Positions 35,042-43,878 of a DNA stretch of 64,000 bases are shown one piece after another. Source of the DNA: CALBTQ01 sp036725605 (lineage in GTDB: Bacteria; Lernaellota; Lernaellaia; Lernaellales; Lernaellaceae); the NCBI GenBank assembly GCA_036725605.1, contig DAIMDW010000001.1, positions 616,863 through 680,862 on the forward strand, given 5' to 3'. The notes under the pieces were generated by a model. It saw only the letters and a program-made list of their open reading frames with translations, did not search any database and was not told where the DNA came from. The translations under genes and the position numbers were made by a program. The stretch's first letter is position 1. Each line of letters begins with the position of its first letter.

Positions 35042-35437
35042 ATGCAAAAGGCCGTATTGATCGTTCTATTGGCCCTGACGCTGGCGGGGATCGTATCGCT
35101 GTTGTCCGGGTCGGATTTTCTGGTATATGCCCTGTCCTTCGAGAAAAACGGTAAGATTTCCTATGATTTGAACGGCGACGGCCTGACGGATCACGTGGAA
35201 ATCTGGGCCGCGGGCGAACTGGTGGCCGTGGAGCAGGACGTCAACGGCGACGGCCGGATGGACGCCAAGGCCACGTTTGTCGGCGACGAGTTGATTCGTT
35301 CGGAGTTCGACACGGACTTCGACGGTCAGTTCGATTATCGCGAGCGGAAGAACGAGCGCGGGGAACCAATAGCTGAGGTGCTCCGCGACGGGCAATACCA
35401 ATTGTTGGGGAGGCCGGTACCGGCCACCGGGCCGTGA
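35042..35437 (+). CDS. membrane-anchored protein with EF-hand-like calcium repeats
   Basis: 131 residues. One N-terminal helix (VLIVLLALTLAGIVSLLSG) is followed by three DxNGDGxxD-type loops: DLNGDGLTDHVE, DVNGDGRMDAKA and DTDFDGQFDYRE, typical of calcium-binding repeats in exported proteins. Function unknown. It starts a run of same-strand genes that continues into the cytochrome-maturation thioredoxins. Confidence 0.65.
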   Translation: MQKAVLIVLLALTLAGIVSLLSGSDFLVYALSFEKNGKISYDLNGDGLTDHVEIWAAGELVAVEQDVNGDGRMDAKATFVGDELIRSEFDTDFDGQFDYRERKNERGEPIAEVLRDGQYQLLGRPVPATGP

Positions 35438-35486
35438 TCGGGAGCGTCAAACGCTCTGCCTGGCCGTCTGCTGGGAGGTGACTTAC

Positions 35487-36242
35487 ATGAGTGATCATTC
35501 CGCAAGCCATACGAAAGAAGATCTGAAAAAGATCGACCAGGAAATCGAAGAGGATATTAAACACCTCAAACGCTCGAGCAATTTTCTGGCTCTGCTGGGC
35601 TTGTTGGTCATTTTGATCCTCATCGCCCTGTTTGGCTTCCGTTTCATGCAAAAACTCGGCAAGGGTACGGATCCGGAAGCGGCGCCCAAGTACATCGACG
35701 TGGGCATCGTGATCGCCGACGACGCGGTCGTTTACGCGCAACCGAAAACCACGTCCAACACGCTGGGCCACCTGGAGCGCGACAAGGCCGCGTTCATCAT
35801 CGAGAACAACATCGACAATTGGTTCAAGATCCAGGCGCCGATCATCGTCAACGGCGAAAACACGGGCCGCGCGTTGGTCGGCTGGATGCAGCGCAAAGAC
35901 CTGCAATCGAAAACCGAGATCCGCACCCTGCAAAAGCAGTTGTCCGAGCGGGTGGAAAATACGATCGACATCCTCGACGTGAAATGGACGATCGACGAGG
36001 TCGGCAACTACACGATCAGCGGCAAAGTGGTCAACCTGACGGCCGTTCCCTTGAAAAACATCAAGGTGCTTATTACATTCTACGACAAGCAGAATCGCGT
36101 GGTCGATACGCGCACGACGTTCGTGGCCACCGAGAACCTGATGCGTAAAAACAAGCCGGTGCCCTTCGTGTTCATCGGCAAGAACGATCGGGATTTCAAT
36201 TTCGTCAACTGCCGTGTCGATTATCGCATCGAAGAAGATTGA
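35487..36242 (+). CDS. membrane-anchored protein with SH3-like and FxLYD-like domains
   Basis: 251 residues from the ATG at 35487, behind GGGAGGTGA. A helical N-terminus (SHTKEDLKKIDQEIEEDIKHL), one transmembrane helix (about 34-55), then a bacterial-SH3-like domain (AVVYAQPKTTSNTLGHLERDKAAF ... VGWMQRKDLQ) and a C-terminal beta sandwich (YTISGKVVNLTAVPLKNIKVLITFYDKQNRVV) of the FxLYD kind. Likely extracytoplasmic; role unknown. Confidence 0.65.
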   Translation: MSDHSASHTKEDLKKIDQEIEEDIKHLKRSSNFLALLGLLVILILIALFGFRFMQKLGKGTDPEAAPKYIDVGIVIADDAVVYAQPKTTSNTLGHLERDKAAFIIENNIDNWFKIQAPIIVNGENTGRALVGWMQRKDLQSKTEIRTLQKQLSERVENTIDILDVKWTIDEVGNYTISGKVVNLTAVPLKNIKVLITFYDKQNRVVDTRTTFVATENLMRKNKPVPFVFIGKNDRDFNFVNCRVDYRIEED

Positions 36243-36320
36243 CGCGTTACGACGCAATCGCACGACGGCGGGGAGTGACGGCAAGTCAGTCCCCGCCGCG
36301 TTTCTATGGAGACAAGTCGC

Positions 36321-37604
36321 ATGAGTCCGGTAGCCGACGCCTCGTTGTTTTCCGCCTTCGGCATTTGCTTCACCCAGGGGCTGTTCAGCTTTTTCACGCC
36401 CTGCGTCCTGCCGCTGATTCCGGTGTACCTCAGCTTTCTGAGCGGCCTGAGCTTCGATCAACTGCAGACGACGCAGAGCGCGGGCACGCGGCTGAAAAAG
36501 GTATTCGGCAACACGCTGCTGTTCGTGCTGGGCTTCTCGACGATCTTCGTGCTGCTGGGCCTGGGCGCGACGAGCATCGGCGGCTTTCTGACCACCTATC
36601 TGCGGCCGATCGCCTTCGGCGCGGCGGCGGTGGTGCTGATCCTCGCGCTGCACTTCATGGGCGCGATTCAGATCAGCTTCCTCAACTATGAAAAGCGCAT
36701 CGACATGGGCGGCGGCGGGAAGAAAATGGGCCCGCTGTCCTCGTTTTTGTTCGGCCTGGCCTTCGCCTTCGGCTGGACGCCGTGCATCGGCCCGATCCTG
36801 GCCGCCGTGCTGTTGATCGCCGCGAGCCAGCCGGGTTACGGCGCGTTTCTGCTGGCCACCTACGCGGCCGGCCTGGCCATTCCCTTCCTGCTGACGGCGC
36901 TGTTTTTGAATACCTTCATGTCGCTGTTCGCCAAAATGAAGCGACACATGGAGACCGTCGAACTGATCATCGGCGCGGTTCTGGTCGTCGCCGCGGCGTA
37001 TCTGCTGTTCAATCCGTTCACCGTGCCGCTGTGGATTCCGCTGACCGCCACGACCGTCGCGATGGCGCTGATCATCGCGTTGAAGCTGGTCGCCAAGCTG
37101 CCGGTGCGCTGGCCGGCGTTGATCCTCGCGGTGGCGATGCTCGCGGCGGGCGGCGTGATTTACGCGCAGGAAGCCGGCGCGCCCGCGGCTTGGGAGCAGA
37201 CGACCTGGACCGACGAAAACGGCGTTACCGCCGACCTGAGCCAATACGACGGTCAGGTGATCCTGCTCAACTTCTTCGCCTCGTGGTGCGACCCGTGCAA
37301 AGAGGAGATTCCACACCTCGGGAAAATCTGGCGGGAACACCAGGGCGAAGGGTTCGTCATTCTGGCGGTGAACGTCGACGACGAACTGGCCGACGGGGTT
37401 AGCTTCGTCAAGGGCATGAACGTACCCTACCCGGTCGTCTACGGCAAACTGACCGACCTGTCCACCTTCGGGTTGCGCGCGGCGCTGCCCAACAACGTGA
37501 TCATCGACGCGCACGACCGCACGAAGGTGCGTATGAACTTCACCGGCTGGCCGGGCGAAGAGACGATGCTCGAAGAATTGCGCGCCGCCGTCGCGGCGAA
37601 ATGA
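36321..37604 (+). CDS. CcdA-thioredoxin fusion, thiol-disulfide transporter
   Basis: 427 residues. The N-terminal two thirds is a CcdA/DsbD-type membrane domain: FFTPCVLPLIPVYLSFLSG with Cys28 and FAFGWTPCIGPILAAVLL with the paired Cys. The C-terminal third is a periplasmic thioredoxin-like domain with WCDPC (Cys323, Cys326). It should move electrons from cytoplasmic thioredoxin to the periplasm to keep apocytochrome heme sites reduced. The ATG at 36321 is preferred to 36306 on the GGAGA spacing. TlpA follows 7 bases downstream. Confidence 0.9.
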   Translation: MSPVADASLFSAFGICFTQGLFSFFTPCVLPLIPVYLSFLSGLSFDQLQTTQSAGTRLKKVFGNTLLFVLGFSTIFVLLGLGATSIGGFLTTYLRPIAFGAAAVVLILALHFMGAIQISFLNYEKRIDMGGGGKKMGPLSSFLFGLAFAFGWTPCIGPILAAVLLIAASQPGYGAFLLATYAAGLAIPFLLTALFLNTFMSLFAKMKRHMETVELIIGAVLVVAAAYLLFNPFTVPLWIPLTATTVAMALIIALKLVAKLPVRWPALILAVAMLAAGGVIYAQEAGAPAAWEQTTWTDENGVTADLSQYDGQVILLNFFASWCDPCKEEIPHLGKIWREHQGEGFVILAVNVDDELADGVSFVKGMNVPYPVVYGKLTDLSTFGLRAALPNNVIIDAHDRTKVRMNFTGWPGEETMLEELRAAVAAK

Positions 37605-37611
37605 GGAACGT

Positions 37612-38142
37612 ATGAAACGCTTGTCGATATTGGTTCTGCTTCTGCTGCTGGTCGCGGCCGTGGCGGCGCTCGCCGCGCCCGAGTCGATCAAGGAAGCGAA
37701 GTCCGCCTATAAAATCATCGGCCAGACGGCCGACACGCCGATCGCGCAGGGCGCCGGCAAACCGCTGCTGATCGTCTTTTGGGCCAGTTGGTGCGGCCCG
37801 TGCATGATCGAGATTCCGCATATCAACAACCTGCAGGAAAAATACGCCCCGCAAGGGCTGAAGATCGTCGCGGTGAGCATGGACATGCAGACGGAAGAGA
37901 GCATCCGGCGCATCGTGGCGCGGTTGCGCATTCAGTATCCGGTGGCCATGCCCACCCCCGAACTGCTGCGCGAATACAAGGTCTCGGCCATTCCGACCAG
38001 CTACCTGTACGGCGCCGACGGCAAACTGGCGCGCACCTGGGTCGGTCCGCCCGCGCCGCTGGATCTGGAAAACGCCGTGCGCGACACGCTGGGCATGAAG
38101 CCGCTCACCGCGCAGCAGGCGACAAAAGGGAAATACGAATAA
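37612..38142 (+). CDS. TlpA/ResA-like periplasmic thioredoxin
   Basis: 176 residues. Signal peptide (LSILVLLLLLVAAVAALA), then a thioredoxin fold with FWASWCGPCMIEIPHI (Cys61, Cys64) and the cis-Pro loop VSAIPTSYL. With the CcdA fusion just upstream it probably reduces cytochrome c CxxCH thiols before heme attachment by ResB/CcsA, whose genes lie nearby on the other strand. xseA begins at the base after its stop. Confidence 0.9.
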   Translation: MKRLSILVLLLLLVAAVAALAAPESIKEAKSAYKIIGQTADTPIAQGAGKPLLIVFWASWCGPCMIEIPHINNLQEKYAPQGLKIVAVSMDMQTEESIRRIVARLRIQYPVAMPTPELLREYKVSAIPTSYLYGADGKLARTWVGPPAPLDLENAVRDTLGMKPLTAQQATKGKYE

Positions 38143-39474
38143 GTGGGCGACGACGCGCGCCGGATCTGGACGGTTGGCGAACTGGCCGCGGCGGTAAAAA
38201 ACAAACTCGAAACGACCTTCCCCGACGTTCTGGTGCAAGGCGAAGTCGGCATGCTAAGCACGCCGTCGAGCGGGCACGTGTACTTCACGCTCAAAGACGA
38301 TCAAGCGGCGCTACGTTGCGTGCTGTACCGGCACATCCGCCGCTACCTGCGCTTCCTGCCCGATGCGGGCCAGGAGGTGATCGTGCGCGGCAAGGTCAGC
38401 TCCTACGGACCGCGCAGCGAGTACCAGGTGATCGTCGACCACATCGAGCCGCTGGGGCTGGGCTCGCTGTACGCCGCGTTTCTGCAACTGCAAAAGGAAC
38501 TGGCCGCCAAGGGCTACTTCGCGTTGGAGCGCAAGCGGCCGCTGCCGTTTCTGCCCGAAACGATCGGCATCGTCACCAGCCTGACGGGCGCGGCGCTTTT
38601 CGACATGCTGCGCATCATCTACGCGCGCCAGCCGGGCCGGCACGTGGTGATCGCGCCGACGCTGGTGCAGGGTGAAGGCGCGGCAACGTCGATCGCGCGG
38701 GCGATCCGGCTGCTCAACGAGTTCGTCGAACCGGACGTGATCATCGTCGGGCGCGGCGGCGGCAGCGCGGAAGACCTGTGGGCGTGGAACGAGGAACAAG
38801 TCGTGCGGGCGGTCGTCGAATCGCGCGCCCCGATCGTCAGCGGCGTCGGGCACGAGGTCGACACCTCGCTGTGCGATCTGGCCGCCGACGTGCGCGCGGC
38901 CACGCCGACCCACGCGGCCGAGATCGTCGTGCCCAAGGCGGACGATCTGCTGTTCACCCTCAAGCGGCAACAACTGCGGCTGCGCCAGGCGATGACGCGC
39001 CGGCGGCAACTGGCGCGGCTGGAGCTGGCCTCACTACGGCAACGACTGGCGCACGAGGCCGCGCCGACCGCGCTGCCCGCGCGACGCCTGGACGATCTGC
39101 GCGCGACGCTGCGCCACGCGATGCTCCGGCTGGCGCGCGAGAATGCGCATCGCGCCGCCCTGCTCGCCCAGCGCCTGCGCGGTCTGTCGCCGCAAAACGG
39201 CGTGCGGCAACAGGCGCGGCAGGTGAACTTCGCGCTCGCGCGTTTGCGCGGCGGCGGGCGGACGATCATTCACGCTCGCCGGCAACGGCTCGACGCGTTG
39301 CGGGCGCGGTTGGAGGCGCTCAGCCCCCTGGCCGTCCTGGCGCGCGGGTACGCGATCGTGTTGGGCGAAAACGGTCATGCGCTCACACGGGCGGCCGACG
39401 CGCAGCGCGACGAGCGCCTCGCCATTCGCTTGCACGAAGGGCGTCTGACCGCGAAGGTCGAGACGGTCGATTGA
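38143..39474 (+). CDS. xseA: exodeoxyribonuclease VII large subunit
   Basis: 443 residues from a GTG that directly follows the tlpA stop. An N-terminal OB domain (WTVGELAAAVKNKLETTFPDVLVQGEVG), the nuclease core (IGIVTSLTGAALFDMLRII, GRGGGSAEDLWAWNEE, ISGVGHEVDTSLCDLAADVRAATPTHAAE) and an Arg/Leu-rich coiled-coil tail are present. ExoVII degrades single-stranded DNA. xseB is not adjacent; the next element is the thiamine riboswitch. Confidence 0.93.
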   Translation: MGDDARRIWTVGELAAAVKNKLETTFPDVLVQGEVGMLSTPSSGHVYFTLKDDQAALRCVLYRHIRRYLRFLPDAGQEVIVRGKVSSYGPRSEYQVIVDHIEPLGLGSLYAAFLQLQKELAAKGYFALERKRPLPFLPETIGIVTSLTGAALFDMLRIIYARQPGRHVVIAPTLVQGEGAATSIARAIRLLNEFVEPDVIIVGRGGGSAEDLWAWNEEQVVRAVVESRAPIVSGVGHEVDTSLCDLAADVRAATPTHAAEIVVPKADDLLFTLKRQQLRLRQAMTRRRQLARLELASLRQRLAHEAAPTALPARRLDDLRATLRHAMLRLARENAHRAALLAQRLRGLSPQNGVRQQARQVNFALARLRGGGRTIIHARRQRLDALRARLEALSPLAVLARGYAIVLGENGHALTRAADAQRDERLAIRLHEGRLTAKVETVD

Positions 39475-39476
39475 TT

Positions 39477-39505
39477 TTGACACCCACCGGGCGCGGTGCT
39501 AGGAT
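39477..39505 (+). promoter_or_regulatory. promoter of the thiamine operon
   Basis: TTGACA (39477-39482) and TAGGAT (39500-39505, four of six matches) with an ideal 17-base spacer. The predicted transcript start falls at the beginning of the TPP riboswitch, which independently supports the call. Confidence 0.65.
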
Positions 39506-39511
39506 TCATTC

Positions 39512-39597
39512 GTCAGACAGGGGTGCCCGGCGATAACCGGGCTGAGAACAGACCCTTTGAACCTGACCGGGGTAATTCCCGCGTAGGAAGTCTTGAG
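39512..39597 (+). promoter_or_regulatory. TPP riboswitch (THI element)
   Basis: The conserved THI-box core is present in order: GGGGTGCCCGG, then GGGCTGAGAACAGACCCTTT, GAACCTGACCGG, GGTAATTCCCGCGTAGGAAG. It binds thiamine pyrophosphate and represses the downstream thiC operon. The thiC start is about 80 bases further on. The region between (39603-39653) has CTCAAGCTC/GAGCTTGA complementarity near the ribosome-binding site that could form the switching hairpin. Confidence 0.95.
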
Positions 39598-39674
39598 AAT
39601 CGATATTTTCCTTGGTTCCTCAAGCTCTCGCGCCGTTTCCCGGCCGGGAGCTTGAACCGTTTAAGGAGACCATC

Positions 39675-40958
39675 ATGCCGACCCTGCTCGAACAAGCCCA
39701 AGCCGGAATCATCACGCCCGCCATCGCCACCGTAGCCGCCGACGAGGGGGTCGATCCGGAACTGTTGCGCCAACGCGTCGCCGCCGGACGCGTGGTCATT
39801 CCGCAAAACAACCGGCGATCCTTCCACCCGATGGGCATCGGCGAAGGTCTGCGCACGAAAATCAACGCGAACATCGGCACGAGCACGAGCCATTTTTCCA
39901 TCGAGGAAGAGCTGGTGAAGATGGGCGTGTCGATCGACGCCGGGGCCGATTCGGTGATGGACCTGTCGACCGGCGGCGACCTGCTCACGGTGCGCCGGCA
40001 GTTGCTGGACGCGTGCCCGGTGATGATGGGCGCGGTGCCGATTTATTTTCTCGCGGCGGAACTGGCCAAGCAAAAACGCGACCTGGTCGACTTCACCGTC
40101 GACGAGCTGTTCGACGCGATCGACCAACAATGCGCCAGCGGCATCGATTACATCACCGTGCACTGCGGCACGACGCGCAGCGCGCTGACGCAACTGGAAA
40201 ACAGCGGACGGCAGATGGGCATCGTCAGCCGCGGCGGCAGCCTGATCACCGCGTGGATGAAACTCAACGACGCGGAAAATCCGCTCTTCGAATTTTACGA
40301 CCGCCTGCTGGCCATCTGCCACGAATACGACGTGACGTTGTCGCTGGGCGATTCGCTGCGGCCCGGCGCCGTCGCCGACGCCACCGACCGGGCGCAGATC
40401 GAAGAGTTGATCATCCTGGGCGACCTGGCCCGGCGCGCGCGGGATGCCGGCGTGCAGGCGATGATCGAAGGCCCCGGCCACGTGCCGCTCAACCAGGTCA
40501 CGGCCAACGTGCAGATTCAAAAACGGCTGTGCGACGGCGCGCCGTTTTACGTGCTCGGACCGCTGACCACGGACATCGCGCCGGGCTACGACCACATCAC
40601 CGCGGCCATCGGCGGCGCGGTGGCGGCGGCGGCGGGCGCCGATTTCATCTGCTACGTAACGCCGGCCGAGCACCTCACGCTGCCCGACGCGAAGGACGTG
40701 CGCCAGGGCGTAATCGCCGCGAAAATCGCCGCGCACAGCGGCGACATCGCCAAGGGCATTCCCGGAGCGCTGGAACGAGATCGCACGATGAGCAAAGCGC
40801 GCCACGAATTGGATTGGGAAACCATGTTCGCCACCTGCATCGATCCGACCGTCGCCAAGGCGCGGCGGCAGGCCAGCGAGGACGCGGGCAACCAGGTGTG
40901 CACGATGTGCGGCGAACTGTGCGCGATTCAAACCTACAAGAGGGCGATGAAGAAATGA
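39675..40958 (+). CDS. thiC: phosphomethylpyrimidine synthase (short form)
   Basis: 427 residues. Converts aminoimidazole ribotide to HMP-phosphate by radical SAM chemistry. The core motifs GTSTSHFSIEEELVK, VHCGTTRSAL and the SRGGSLI segment are present, and the C-terminal cluster motif is CTMCGELC (Cx2Cx3C) rather than the Cx2Cx4C of long ThiC. The start at 39675 follows AAGGAGA. Under control of the TPP riboswitch; overlaps the next gene by four bases. Confidence 0.95.
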   Translation: MPTLLEQAQAGIITPAIATVAADEGVDPELLRQRVAAGRVVIPQNNRRSFHPMGIGEGLRTKINANIGTSTSHFSIEEELVKMGVSIDAGADSVMDLSTGGDLLTVRRQLLDACPVMMGAVPIYFLAAELAKQKRDLVDFTVDELFDAIDQQCASGIDYITVHCGTTRSALTQLENSGRQMGIVSRGGSLITAWMKLNDAENPLFEFYDRLLAICHEYDVTLSLGDSLRPGAVADATDRAQIEELIILGDLARRARDAGVQAMIEGPGHVPLNQVTANVQIQKRLCDGAPFYVLGPLTTDIAPGYDHITAAIGGAVAAAAGADFICYVTPAEHLTLPDAKDVRQGVIAAKIAAHSGDIAKGIPGALERDRTMSKARHELDWETMFATCIDPTVAKARRQASEDAGNQVCTMCGELCAIQTYKRAMKK

Positions 40959-41752
40959 TTAGGATTCAACTCAACGAACGCTCGCTGACGCTCGCCGAGG
41001 GCACGCCGTTGTCGCAGTTGCGCGCCGACGCGATGCCCGACGCCGACGTCGTCATTTACAACGGGCACCAGATCGCCGAGGACGTCACGCTGCTGGACGG
41101 CGATCAGATCGTGCTGTGGCGCAAAGGGCGGCAGCCGTCGCGCGAGGAACTGGAGGCGCTGCTGGTCGCCCGTCACACGCCGGAGGTGCACCGCCACGTG
41201 AAGAATGCGACGGTGGGTATCGCGGGCCTGGGCGGATTGGGCAGCGCGGTGGCCGTGGCGCTGGCGCGCACGGGCGTGGGGCGACTCAAGCTGGTCGACT
41301 ACGACATTGTCGAGCCCAGCAACATCAACCGGCAGCAGTATTTCCTGGATCAACTCGGCCGGCCCAAGGCCGAGGCGCTGGCCGAAACGCTGGCGCGCAT
41401 CAACCCGTTCATCACCATCGAGCCCACCGTGTTGCTGATCGACGAGGAGAACATTTTCCCCACGCTGGCGGGCTGCGACGTGCTGGTCGAGTGCTTCGAC
41501 GACCCGGCGACCAAGGCGATGTTCACGCGCGTCGCCGCGCCGTTGACGCCGGTGGTCGCGGCCAGCGGCATGGCCGGCTACGGACCGGCCAACGAGATCC
41601 ACACGCGGCGGGCGATGAAAAACTTGATTTTGATCGGCGACGAAACCAGCGAGGCGCAACCGGGCCGAGGCTTGATGGCGCCGCGCGTGGGCGTCGTGGC
41701 GCATCATCAGGCCAACGCGGTGTTGCGCCTGTTGTTGGGAGAGGAACCGTAA
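40955..41752 (+). CDS. ThiF-family adenylyltransferase with N-terminal ThiS-like domain
   Basis: 265 residues. Residues 1-65 resemble ThiS but lack a C-terminal Gly-Gly. Residues 75-265 are an E1-like domain with the nucleotide loop GIAGLGGLGSAVAVAL, the catalytic Asp/Arg region VDYDIVEPSNINRQQY and LVECFDDPATK. It should adenylate the carboxyl end of ThiS for sulfur transfer; it is of the shorter thiF family 2 type. Start and thiC stop overlap (ATGA), and its stop overlaps the thiS start by one base. Confidence 0.88.
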   Translation: MIRIQLNERSLTLAEGTPLSQLRADAMPDADVVIYNGHQIAEDVTLLDGDQIVLWRKGRQPSREELEALLVARHTPEVHRHVKNATVGIAGLGGLGSAVAVALARTGVGRLKLVDYDIVEPSNINRQQYFLDQLGRPKAEALAETLARINPFITIEPTVLLIDEENIFPTLAGCDVLVECFDDPATKAMFTRVAAPLTPVVAASGMAGYGPANEIHTRRAMKNLILIGDETSEAQPGRGLMAPRVGVVAHHQANAVLRLLLGEEP

Positions 41753-41952
41753 TGCGTTTGACCGTCAACGGAGAGATTCACGAACTGCACGGCCTGGTCA
41801 CGCTCGGCGAATTGCTGGCGGCGATGAACGTATCGTCCCAACGTCTCGCCGTCGAGCTCAACGGCGAGGTGCTCAATCCGGATCAATACGAAACCACGAA
41901 ATTATCCGAAGGCGACCGGCTCGAGCTGGTGCGCTTCGTCGGCGGAGGTTGA
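41752..41952 (+). CDS. thiS: sulfur carrier protein ThiS
   Basis: 66 residues ending in RFVGGG, the Gly-Gly tail that is adenylated and thiocarboxylated. The ubiquitin-like pattern MRLTVNGEIHEL ... LAVELNGEVL is clear. It donates sulfur to thiazole formation by ThiG. TAATG overlap with the gene before; one base before thiG. Confidence 0.95.
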   Translation: MRLTVNGEIHELHGLVTLGELLAAMNVSSQRLAVELNGEVLNPDQYETTKLSEGDRLELVRFVGGG

Positions 41953-41953
41953 G

Positions 41954-42745
41954 ATGCCCGCGGAAAACGGACCTTTGGTCATCGCCGGTCACACCTTCGG
42001 CAGCCGCCTGCTGGTGGGCACCGGAAAATTCCCCAACCCGCGCGTGATGGCCGAGGCGATCGCGGCCAGCGGCACGCAACTGGTCACGGCGGCGCTGCGC
42101 CGGGTGGACCTGAACAATCCGGAGGATCCGACGCTGTCGCATCTGGATCTGAGCCGCTACAAGCTGCTGCCCAACACCAGCGGCGCGCGCGACGCGGAGG
42201 AAGCGGTGCGCCTGGCGCGGCTGGCGCGGGCGGCGACGGGCAACAACTGGATCAAGCTCGAGGTCACGCCCGAGCCCAATTTCCTGCTGCCCGATCCGGT
42301 CGACACGCTCAAGGCCGCCGAGATACTGGTCAAGGACGGCTTCGTCGTGCTGCCGTACATGAACGCCGATCCGATTCTTGCCCTGCGGCTGGCCGACGCC
42401 GGTTGCGCGACGGTGATGCCCTTGGCCGCGCCGATCGGCAGCGCGCGCGGCGTGCGCACGCGCGATCAGATCGAAATTATCATCCGCCAGGCGAGCGTGC
42501 CGGTGGTGGTCGACGCGGGCCTGGGCTTGCCCAGCCACGCCGCCGAGGCGATCGAAATGGGCGCGGACGCGGTGCTGGTGAACACGGCCATCGCGATCGC
42601 GGACGATCCGGTGCAGATGGCCGTGGCGTTTAAAATCGGCGTGGAGGCCGGCGAGATGGCGCGCCGGGCCGGGGCCGCGGAAACCACGACCCAGGCGCGC
42701 GCGTCCAGTCCGTTGACCGGCTTTTTGCGCGAGGAAGGAAAATGA
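41954..42745 (+). CDS. thiG: thiazole synthase
   Basis: 263 residues. Builds the thiazole ring from deoxyxylulose phosphate, dehydroglycine and ThiS-thiocarboxylate. The start IAGHTFGSRLLVGTGKF, the Schiff-base Lys101 in NNWIKLEVTPE, and the phosphate-binding PLAAPIGSARGV and DAGLG segments are conserved. Overlaps thiH by four bases. Confidence 0.96.
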   Translation: MPAENGPLVIAGHTFGSRLLVGTGKFPNPRVMAEAIAASGTQLVTAALRRVDLNNPEDPTLSHLDLSRYKLLPNTSGARDAEEAVRLARLARAATGNNWIKLEVTPEPNFLLPDPVDTLKAAEILVKDGFVVLPYMNADPILALRLADAGCATVMPLAAPIGSARGVRTRDQIEIIIRQASVPVVVDAGLGLPSHAAEAIEMGADAVLVNTAIAIADDPVQMAVAFKIGVEAGEMARRAGAAETTTQARASSPLTGFLREEGK

Positions 42746-43857
42746 GTTTCGCCGCGATCCTCGAGGGGCTCGACCGCGAGGCCATGCGCCGCGCGATGTA
42801 CGAGGCGACGCCGATGCAGGTGGCGCACCTGCTGACGCAGGAGCACATCGCCGATCGCGATTTGCCGCTGCTGTTTGCGCCGGCGGCCGACACGCTGCTG
42901 GAGGACATGGCGCGGCGTAGCGCGTTCATCACCGCGCACCGCTTCGGGCGCATCATCAACCTGTACGCGCCGCTGTATCTGTCCAACGCCTGCGTGAACA
43001 ACTGTGTTTATTGCGGTTTCGCGCAGCACAACAAAATCAAACGCACGACGCTGACGGTCGCCGAAGCGCTCGCCGAGGCGCAACTGCTGCACGACGAGGG
43101 CTTCCGGCACATCCTGCTGGTGTCGGGCGAAGACCCGCGCGCGTTTACCGTCGACGATCTGCTGGCGGTGGTGCGCGAGCTGACCGGCCTGTTTGCGAGC
43201 ATCGCCATCGAGGTGTTCCCGATGGACCTCGACGATTACCGCCGGCTGGAACGCGCGGGCGTGGACGGGCTGACGCTGTACCAGGAAACCTACGATCGCG
43301 CGGTGTACGCGCAGTGCCACCACGGGCCGAAGGCGAACTTCGCCAAGCGCCTGGCGGCGATCGAGGCCGGCGGCGAAGCGGGATTTCGCTCGCTGGGCAT
43401 CGGCGCGCTGCTGGGCCTGTTCGACTGGCGCGAGGAAGCGGCGTTGTGCGCGCTGCACGGGCGCACCCTGGCGCGGCGATTCTGGAAAAGCCGCGTGGCC
43501 TTCAGCCTGCCGCGCCTGCGTCCGGCCGAGGGCGGGTTTGCGCCGCCGCATCCGGTCGGCGATCGGGCGATGACGCACATTCTGGTCGCCTTCCGCCTGA
43601 CGCTGCACGACGCGGAACTGGTCGTATCCACCCGCGAGTCGGCCGCGTTACGCGACGCGCTGATTCCGCTGGGCGTGACGCGCATGAGCGCGGGCAGCAA
43701 AACCAACCCGGGCGGCTACCGCGATCCGGAGCGCGCCGGCGGACAGTTCGACGTGCACGACGCGCGCGGGCCGCACGAGGTGGCCGCGGCGATCGAAAAG
43801 GCCGGTCGCGAGCCGGTGTGGAAGGATTTCGACGCGGCGTTTCTCAACGCGCATTAG
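42742..43857 (+). CDS. thiH: 2-iminoacetate synthase
   Basis: 371 residues. A radical SAM enzyme that cleaves tyrosine to dehydroglycine. The cluster motif is SNACVNNCVYCGF (Cys84, Cys88, Cys91), with ISGEDP-like LVSGEDPRA and YQETYDRAVY motifs typical of ThiH. It supplies the glycine-derived fragment to ThiG, consistent with an anaerobic-type thiazole route (no thiO here). Confidence 0.95.
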   Translation: MSFAAILEGLDREAMRRAMYEATPMQVAHLLTQEHIADRDLPLLFAPAADTLLEDMARRSAFITAHRFGRIINLYAPLYLSNACVNNCVYCGFAQHNKIKRTTLTVAEALAEAQLLHDEGFRHILLVSGEDPRAFTVDDLLAVVRELTGLFASIAIEVFPMDLDDYRRLERAGVDGLTLYQETYDRAVYAQCHHGPKANFAKRLAAIEAGGEAGFRSLGIGALLGLFDWREEAALCALHGRTLARRFWKSRVAFSLPRLRPAEGGFAPPHPVGDRAMTHILVAFRLTLHDAELVVSTRESAALRDALIPLGVTRMSAGSKTNPGGYRDPERAGGQFDVHDARGPHEVAAAIEKAGREPVWKDFDAAFLNAH

Positions 43858-43878
43858 TTAAACCAACTTCTTAAGTTT

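Noticed and set aside
40013..40954. Long upstream extension of the ThiSF frame through thiC
   Set aside because: The extension is an Arg/Gly-rich shadow of thiC; the ThiS-like domain begins at the ATG at 40955.
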